Assembly: GCA_947631085.1 (NCBI GenBank)
Contig: CANRJY010000023.1
Span: 1-33,205 of the forward strand
DNA from: an uncultured Clostridia bacterium
Lineage (GTDB): Bacteria; Bacillota; Clostridia; UBA1381
Direction of reading: 5' to 3'
DNA: 33,205 nt
The first letter of the stretch is position 1. Every line of letters starts with the position of its first letter. Below, piece after piece: positions 30,101 to 33,205 of the stretch. The translations under genes and the position numbers were made by a program. The notes under the pieces are model-generated. The model saw nothing but the letters and a program-made list of their open reading frames with translations, was not told where the DNA came from and did not search any database.

Positions 30101-32152
30101 ATCAGGAGATACCTTTTTATATTTTATATCCAGATTTGCCGCTGTAGGTGCCGAGCCTCTGTCCCATGCATATTTCGGCGTCTGCGCGGTTCCGTCATAT
30201 TTTTTCGCGAGCGAATCTACCACTCTGAGGTTCACGGGCCGTCTCGAGGAAACCACTACGGTTGTGGATGCCTCATCCGGCATATCATAATTCTCCAAAT
30301 CCTGCGGCGTGAATTGATATTTCCTTGAAATACTGCCGCTCGTTTCAATCAGTTCATCGCCTTTAACCCAAGCAAGCGTACCTTCAACCGGCTGATGCGA
30401 ATATCGGTTCACATACGTTCCGCTCAGCTTCGACGCTGAGAGCAGGCTGCCCTCGTTTATACCGGATGCCGTCACCTTGTTTAATGTAGGCGTGGTTTTG
30501 ATAACTGTTATGCCTGTGCTAACGCCGTCTTTAAGTTTAACTTTATAATTTCCTGTACCTGTTACATCCAGAGTGAATGGATATTTGCCGCCGTCTTTTT
30601 TAACTGCGGCGCTTTCCTCGATACCGTCACTCTTAACTGTCACACCCAGCTCCTGGGCGCTCTTATTGGATTCAATTATATTGCCGCCGTCGTATACATC
30701 GCAGATTATTCTATCTTGAGTAAGAGTATCTCCGTAATTTTTCTCTACATCATGCGGCGCTATGTCAACCTCGCGCTGTTTAACTTCAATATCAACGTCA
30801 ACTAAATTTTCCACGCGGTAGCTGCTTGTGTAATTAAACGTGTAAAACTGACCATGATGAGAGCCGACGGTAAGTCCCTGCTTAGGCGTAATTTCCAGAA
30901 GAGCATAGTTTTTCCAACTGTCATGACCGTTATTTATATCAGCCTGAGACGGAATATAAAAATGCGCGTTATTCGCGTCGAGACCGCCGTCCGCATAAGT
31001 CTTTTTTGCCGCCTCATCCGTATTTACATTTTTTAACTTAAAAGTAAAATTATCATTCCTGGAACCCACCACAATATACGAGCGCTGATTACCGGTGTTC
31101 ACAAGACGCAGCGTTAACGGCTTGATTGTTGCAGTCGGCTCATACTCGACAGGATCGTCCGTCAGATCGTTAAAATCAATGGTCGCCGTTTTGTTGTCGC
31201 CCGGCTCGAAGGTCGGAGTAACAGCTTCGCCGCCGTCCGTGTTCTTCGTTATAACATAGTTGTAATTCTTTTTTTCAGAAAGCACAGCTTCGAGTGTTAT
31301 TTTGTTGTCTTTTGTGCCGTCAACAGTGTCAGACGGAATCTTATCGCCGACAAATTTCTTCGGCTGATCGTCGCCGCCGACTATTTTCCATCCCGATATT
31401 GTCGTATTTTCTTTGTCCGGAGCAGTTGCGGTTGAGATATCAAGCTCAGGATCGATCATTGTTATCCAGTCGCCTTCCATCGCAAGCTCGTTTATTGACT
31501 CGCTCGGTAATTTTTCGTTGGGGCATTGTAATTGGTAACCTGCCTTTTTATCTGTCTCGCTGAGCCTGTATGTAACATCTACGATAGTGAGTGATTTGGA
31601 TTCGCCGACAACCTCTTTTTGGTCATCGCGGCAGTCTGCTATTTTGTCTTTGCTGCCAACATTAAGACGTTTCAGCGTCGCGGTGTATCCTCCCACCTTA
31701 TACTCATTACTTTCATCTTGGTCGAATAATTCTGTGTCTATCGACCAGCCGTGATAGCGGTGTTTGTTATCGCCTCCCACAAGCTGATCGCTTACATAGC
31801 CCACAATGCCGTTATCCGGAATAGTCATAGTCGCCGAATGTTGGCTGCTGCTTGGACCATGTTCGGGACGCGAGATCTCAAGCTGATAAAACTTACCATC
31901 AAGCTCATACGTTTTGGTTCCCGAATCATAGGCCGCATCATGATCTATGCGGTTTCTAAACATAACCCACAGCATATTATTCGGAACACTTTCCTGGAAA
32001 ATGCTTGATGTTGACGGATGCGCTCTGAACATTATGTCATATATTGCTATAGGATCGTCGTCAGCCGCGCCCGCGGTAATAGTGCCTGGCGGCAACATTG
32101 ATGCAGTCATGGCAGCCGCCATGAACAATGATAAAACTTTTCTTTTTTTCAT
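27149..32152 (-). CDS. Large secreted modular protein with Ig/MBG-like repeats, Fn3-like domain and Pro/Thr linker
   Basis: The 1667-residue protein has a signal peptide (cleavage near ITAGAA, residue 28). An N-terminal region of about 400 residues that I do not recognise follows. Next are beta-sandwich modules, including YDG/MBG-type repeats (LAKKYDGTAQTPKY, then KTKTYDGTDKAEIDMSKV). Three copies of a 75-85 residue module start near residues 551, 927 and 1102. An Fn3-like domain near 1390-1475 (TQTSALLKGSVAV ... GLTPQTTYQYKAIG) leads into a Pro/Thr linker of about 80 residues and a C-terminal beta domain of about 110. No enzyme motif, LPXTG or S-layer motif is visible; adhesion or polysaccharide binding is likely. 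The start is at 32152, where AAGGGAGA precedes the ATG; a start 63 bases further upstream is less likely. Confidence 0.82.
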   Translation of the reverse strand: MKKRKVLSLFMAAAMTASMLPPGTITAGAADDDPIAIYDIMFRAHPSTSSIFQESVPNNMLWVMFRNRIDHDAAYDSGTKTYELDGKFYQLEISRPEHGPSSSQHSATMTIPDNGIVGYVSDQLVGGDNKHRYHGWSIDTELFDQDESNEYKVGGYTATLKRLNVGSKDKIADCRDDQKEVVGESKSLTIVDVTYRLSETDKKAGYQLQCPNEKLPSESINELAMEGDWITMIDPELDISTATAPDKENTTISGWKIVGGDDQPKKFVGDKIPSDTVDGTKDNKITLEAVLSEKKNYNYVITKNTDGGEAVTPTFEPGDNKTATIDFNDLTDDPVEYEPTATIKPLTLRLVNTGNQRSYIVVGSRNDNFTFKLKNVNTDEAAKKTYADGGLDANNAHFYIPSQADINNGHDSWKNYALLEITPKQGLTVGSHHGQFYTFNYTSSYRVENLVDVDIEVKQREVDIAPHDVEKNYGDTLTQDRIICDVYDGGNIIESNKSAQELGVTVKSDGIEESAAVKKDGGKYPFTLDVTGTGNYKVKLKDGVSTGITVIKTTPTLNKVTASGINEGSLLSASKLSGTYVNRYSHQPVEGTLAWVKGDELIETSGSISRKYQFTPQDLENYDMPDEASTTVVVSSRRPVNLRVVDSLAKKYDGTAQTPKYAWDRGSAPTAANLDIKYKKVSPDDTTFAPDENYDLYTDQPIDAGTYKVHATCTGNDIFAPGLVDSIMTISPRPLELNVYGSIKTKTYDGTDKAEIDMSKVKFKNAIASDNVTLKADALTATFSSTYVEPSSPKQVKVVVNGENALEGEDAANYTLASTTIHTTGKLSEQRPIRLALTNGSISKPYGAVYTFSTSDYKAADSQPANGGLVAGESMSDLRATLTAVQNGVDGTSATAPIGSYNVTASTLKGDRYNYAITADTLGTLNVVQATPVEAGTVSATNGVVGKPLSSVNLTGTFRNADNSSLTVEGSLKWQNPNETLTAGTKTYEWIFTPNDKTNYKTVTGRVSVTSGTMVPAPFTEFTVPENAVYDGKSHPATVKTSVSAARITIEYLKTDIALHASTPTGTWSQVAPVDAGTYEVRATIHQYGDYAENSQIKTMTILQAEPSGGVSASRVDKGAMLSDSALTHTFKGVKGESLAGILTWNTVGTSSPTTVSVDPNTDYGWVFVPSDSNYKTKSGTARVAFLPNTRAPEAEIYNLPDGDYAYVNVDGKNLKAGDVVTFYTTSRLMNPESESVEITSNMSGKIKIHLDSDALSVSGGTLYVNIKDSETAKAVPYKPEVGFTINPTLIYVKKGESSEATIIKSDDSYTIDSVSWHSNRTDIVIASNGSTVDKGILQGVDDGPAQITATVVFNHPDANETGKITVSGIAGAVVTAEEPPKYTYTTGDAADITQTSALLKGSVAVERAEGSTISPYASCMFRIWEKGTDAVRTVENGTFLTDSGDYSITVSGLTPQTTYQYKAIGADSEAANTAEFTTAAIPTPVPTPTPTPIPTTVPTEPTAKPIEPTPTPTPTTVPTTTPTTTPTDPTTKPTAAPTDPTANPTANPTAAPTNMPTPEPIEDVEIVKAFEGKLEIKESVNAEKNEVVFDIEVKENIPELQHVQLFKAEYDDDGRLTGIKIGVNTDVQNGHITIKTELPDPEAAEYKYMLWAQNDDPIIKAITQIQ
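27475..27715 (-). repeat. Low-complexity Pro/Thr linker repeats inside the surface-protein gene
   Basis: Short tandem units coding for PTxP, TTPT and PTANPTA fill this stretch, giving CGGTCGG/TGTCGG periodicity on the plus strand. It is a protein linker between the Fn3-like and C-terminal domains, and probably unstable in length. Confidence 0.8.
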
Positions 32153-32259
32153 AATAATTCTCCCTTTCTCGTCGTTATATATATACCTAACATTCCGCTT
32201 TTTTGCGGACACCAATTTTCAAAGTCAGTACAATTTTAGTGTTATAGGTTATTTATTTT

Positions 32260-32288
32260 ATTATATCATATAAAACTGCATTTGTAAA
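32260..32288 (-). promoter_or_regulatory. Promoter of the large modular protein gene
   Basis: On the minus strand, TTTACA (32283-32288), 17 bases and TATAAT (32260-32265). The leader of about 100 bases contains a small CCGC...GCGG hairpin (32195-32208). The stretch from here to 32439 is AT-rich and otherwise empty. Confidence 0.7.
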
Positions 32289-32439
32289 TGTTATTTTTAT
32301 AACAATTAGTAAAATATATGAGGGAAAATGTGTGATATTTATGTAACAAATAACCAAATATAGCGACGATCACATTTTCTGCCGCGTTTAACAATATGTT
32401 TACAATTTTATGCAAAACTTTACATATGCGTATCATTTA

Positions 32440-32469
32440 TTGACAAGCGCGTATGCATTATGGTATAAT
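32440..32469 (+). promoter_or_regulatory. Toxin promoter, locus 2
   Basis: Perfect TTGACA (32440-32445), 18 bases and perfect TATAAT (32464-32469) with a TG extended -10. Transcription would begin near 32476. Confidence 0.8.
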
Positions 32470-32486
32470 CCGACCGTAATGTGCCG

Positions 32487-32530
32487 TTAAGTCATAGCGT
32501 CAGTCCGTTTCGACATCACTCCGAAAGGAG
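32487..32530 (+). promoter_or_regulatory. Locus 2 toxin leader: inverted-repeat arm and SD hairpin
   Basis: Bases 32487-32512 (TTAAG ... GTCCGTTTCG) match the reverse complement of 32695-32720 at 18 of 26 positions without gaps, including a perfect 10-base block. CTCC (32519-32522), GAAA and GGAG (32527-32530) form the same Shine-Dalgarno hairpin as in locus 1. Confidence 0.6.
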
Positions 32531-32538
32531 GGATAGAC

Positions 32539-32628
32539 ATGACGGTATATGACGCAATAGTAGCGTTAGTGCTGATATTGATAATATTGGTGCTGATACT
32601 GATCACGCTGGTAGGGATAAAAAAATAA
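32539..32628 (+). CDS. Type I toxin-like membrane peptide, locus 2 (holin-like toxin type)
   Basis: This is a 29-residue peptide, MTVYDAIVALVLILIILVLI followed by nine residues ending GIKK. Its first eleven residues and overall length match the locus 1 peptide at 7882, so the two are paralogues. It has a single hydrophobic helix and a lysine end. AAAGGAGGG precedes the ATG but is held in a hairpin. A convergent antisense RNA starts at the edge of the toxin terminator. By family resemblance it should be a membrane-active toxin whose mRNA is controlled by that RNA. Confidence 0.8.
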   Translation: MTVYDAIVALVLILIILVLILITLVGIKK

Positions 32629-32719
32629 TCACTTGTTATTGCCGTAACAAGTGATTACGGGTAGAATGAATTAATTTCTTTCTACAATTCCACGCGAAAC
32701 GGACAACGTCTATTTCTTA
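32618..32719 (-). ncRNA. Antisense RNA of toxin locus 2
   Basis: This is a predicted RNA of about 100 bases from the promoter at 32726-32754. It ends at a perfect 12-bp stem (32627-32638 with 32645-32656) with a T run on the minus strand (about 32618-32625). It overlaps the toxin's last codons and includes the family hairpin GTAGAA...TTCTAC (32661-32685). Its first 25 bases nearly repeat part of the toxin leader. Confidence 0.78.
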
Positions 32720-32725
32720 ATACAC

Positions 32726-32754
32726 ATTATAACACACCCGCCGACATTTGTCAA
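32726..32754 (-). promoter_or_regulatory. Antitoxin RNA promoter, locus 2
   Basis: On the minus strand, perfect TTGACA (32749-32754), 17 bases and perfect TATAAT (32726-32731). The spacer is one arm of the toxin terminator. Confidence 0.88.
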
Positions 32755-32769
32755 GCGGGTGTGTTTTTT
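32732..32769 (+). terminator. Toxin mRNA terminator, locus 2
   Basis: Perfect 10-bp stem ACACACCCGC / GCGGGTGTGT (32732-32741 with 32755-32764) followed by a T run. It coincides with the antitoxin promoter. Confidence 0.88.
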
Positions 32770-32800
32770 GTTTTTTAATACAAATGACAACAAATTTTAA

Positions 32801-32829
32801 CAGACATTATTTCAAATTTATGCTAAAAT
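32801..32829 (+). promoter_or_regulatory. Toxin promoter, locus 3
   Basis: Weak -35 CAGACA (32801-32806), 17 bases and TAAAAT (32824-32829) with TG at 32821-32822. The leader then folds into GACGGCGA / TCGTCGTC (32836-32843 with 32850-32857, one G-U pair). Confidence 0.6.
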
Positions 32830-32906
32830 AAAAAAGACGGCGATATAATTCGTCGTCTGCGGCAGCTTTGAAGCGGCGGCGGCTCTGTTTCGGAAAGGAT
32901 TCGATT

Positions 32907-32972
32907 ATGAGTGAACTGACTATCCAACTGATATTAGTTTTGCTTATTATATGGATAATAAAGAAGAAATAA
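32907..32972 (+). CDS. Type I toxin-like membrane peptide, locus 3
   Basis: This 21-residue peptide starts MSELTIQLILVLLIIW and ends IIKKK, the shortest of the four. It has a hydrophobic helix of about 14 residues and a basic end. GGAAAGG lies 8 bases before the ATG. The downstream DNA repeats the locus 2 plan: antisense RNA, GTAGA hairpin, and an identical ACACACCCGC terminator with promoter. It lacks the MTVYDAI start and the CTCC-GAAA-GGAG hairpin, so membership rests on the shared RNA architecture and the adjacent copy. Confidence 0.7.
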   Translation: MSELTIQLILVLLIIWIIKKK

Positions 32973-33066
32973 CCGCCCTATTGCAGTAGGACGGTTATAG
33001 GGTAGAAATTCTCTACAGTAAATAACCAATTACCAATAGAAACAAACCGTTTGCCGTTTCCTTGTT
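32961..33066 (-). ncRNA. Antisense RNA of toxin locus 3
   Basis: This is a predicted RNA of about 105 bases from the promoter at 33073-33101. It ends at an 11-bp stem with one imperfect pair (32970-32980 with 32987-32997) followed on the minus strand by ATTTCTTCTT. It carries the shortened family hairpin GTAGA...TCTAC (33002-33018). No clear 5' repeat of the toxin leader was found. Confidence 0.7.
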
Positions 33067-33072
33067 GTCTAT

Positions 33073-33101
33073 ATTATAACACACCCGCAGACATTTGTCA
33101 A
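33073..33101 (-). promoter_or_regulatory. Antitoxin RNA promoter, locus 3
   Basis: On the minus strand, perfect TTGACA (33096-33101), 17 bases and perfect TATAAT (33073-33078), as in locus 2. Confidence 0.88.
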
Positions 33102-33116
33102 GCGGGTGTGTTCTTT
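33079..33116 (+). terminator. Toxin mRNA terminator, locus 3
   Basis: Perfect stem ACACACCCGC / GCGGGTGTGT (33079-33088 with 33102-33111) followed by TCTTT. It also stands between the toxin locus and the convergent minus-strand gene. Confidence 0.8.
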
Positions 33117-33129
33117 ATTCTTACAAAAA

Positions 33130-33205
33130 TTAGTTATTGATAAGCTTGTCGTCCTCGTTGTTCCAGCTGTAGAGCTTTCTTATCTCCTCGCCGACCTTTT
33201 CGAGC
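33130..33205 (-). CDS. ilvC: 3' end of a gene, probably ketol-acid reductoisomerase
   Basis: Only the last 24 codons and the stop lie in the window; they start LEKVGEEIRKLYSWN and end DKLINN. A C-terminus with VG-x-x-[IL]R, a short gap, SW and then KLINN resembles the ends of clostridial ketol-acid reductoisomerases (branched-chain amino acid synthesis). So little sequence is visible that the name is tentative. Confidence 0.5.
   Translation of the reverse strand, partial: LEKVGEEIRKLYSWNNEDDKLINN

Noticed and set aside
32845-32900. 5' repeat between toxin leader and antisense RNA in locus 3 like those of loci 1, 2 and 4
   Set aside because: Only short matches such as TGTTTC were found, no better than chance.
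1-33205. tRNA or rRNA genes
   Set aside because: I saw no cloverleaf with a GTTCGA-type T-arm and CCA end, and no rRNA-like conserved blocks, by eye; a tRNA scan was not possible.

Overview
The window looks like low-to-mid GC Clostridia (Firmicutes/Bacillota). Supporting signs are strong AGGAGG ribosome binding sites, a class III fructose-1,6-bisphosphatase, a yaaA-recF-remB-gyrB cluster, a bifunctional Rel and many canonical 17-bp-spaced sigma-A promoters. Two rhamnogalacturonan-acetylesterase-like SGNH hydrolases and large secreted proteins with Pro/Thr linkers suggest a gut pectin user. A relative of Monoglobus is possible, but this is inference.

Layout. Positions 1-3090 are AT-rich and look like an accessory or mobile segment. 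It holds a short leucine-rich-repeat secreted protein coupled to an excisionase-like HTH protein, a divergent XRE repressor with a WYL regulator, and a serine resolvase behind a three-dyad res-like site. The segment ends inside an OPT-family transporter gene whose N-terminal half is missing; a PqqD-like gene follows. On the minus strand are a cytoplasmic SGNH esterase and fbp. Then come a 1395-residue secreted SGNH esterase and a possible regulated transport unit (unknown anchored protein, ABC ATPase, ABC permease, Pr6Pr-like membrane protein, histidine kinase, response regulator), followed by mnmA. A convergent minus-strand block reads recJ-rel-yaaA-recF-remB-gyrB, which is an oriC-type cluster with recJ-rel where dnaA-dnaN would usually lie. 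After a tiny Asn/Gln-rich gene and a 1667-residue secreted modular protein, the window closes with two small-toxin loci and the 3' end of what is probably ilvC.

The most interesting content is a dispersed family of four compact loci (about 7790-8120, 17149-17438, 32440-32769 and 32801-33116). Each encodes a hydrophobic 21-29 residue peptide, and a convergent antisense RNA runs from its own near-consensus promoter to a terminator abutting the peptide's 3' end. Two peptides begin MTVYDAI, like putative holin-like (type I) toxins. In three loci the Shine-Dalgarno sits in a short hairpin, and the 5' ends of toxin mRNA and antisense RNA carry nearly the same locus-specific sequence. A full-length toxin mRNA could therefore pair its own 5' and 3' ends. 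In three loci the toxin terminator hairpin also contains the antisense promoter. I read these as type I toxin-antitoxin modules with an unusual, economical architecture.
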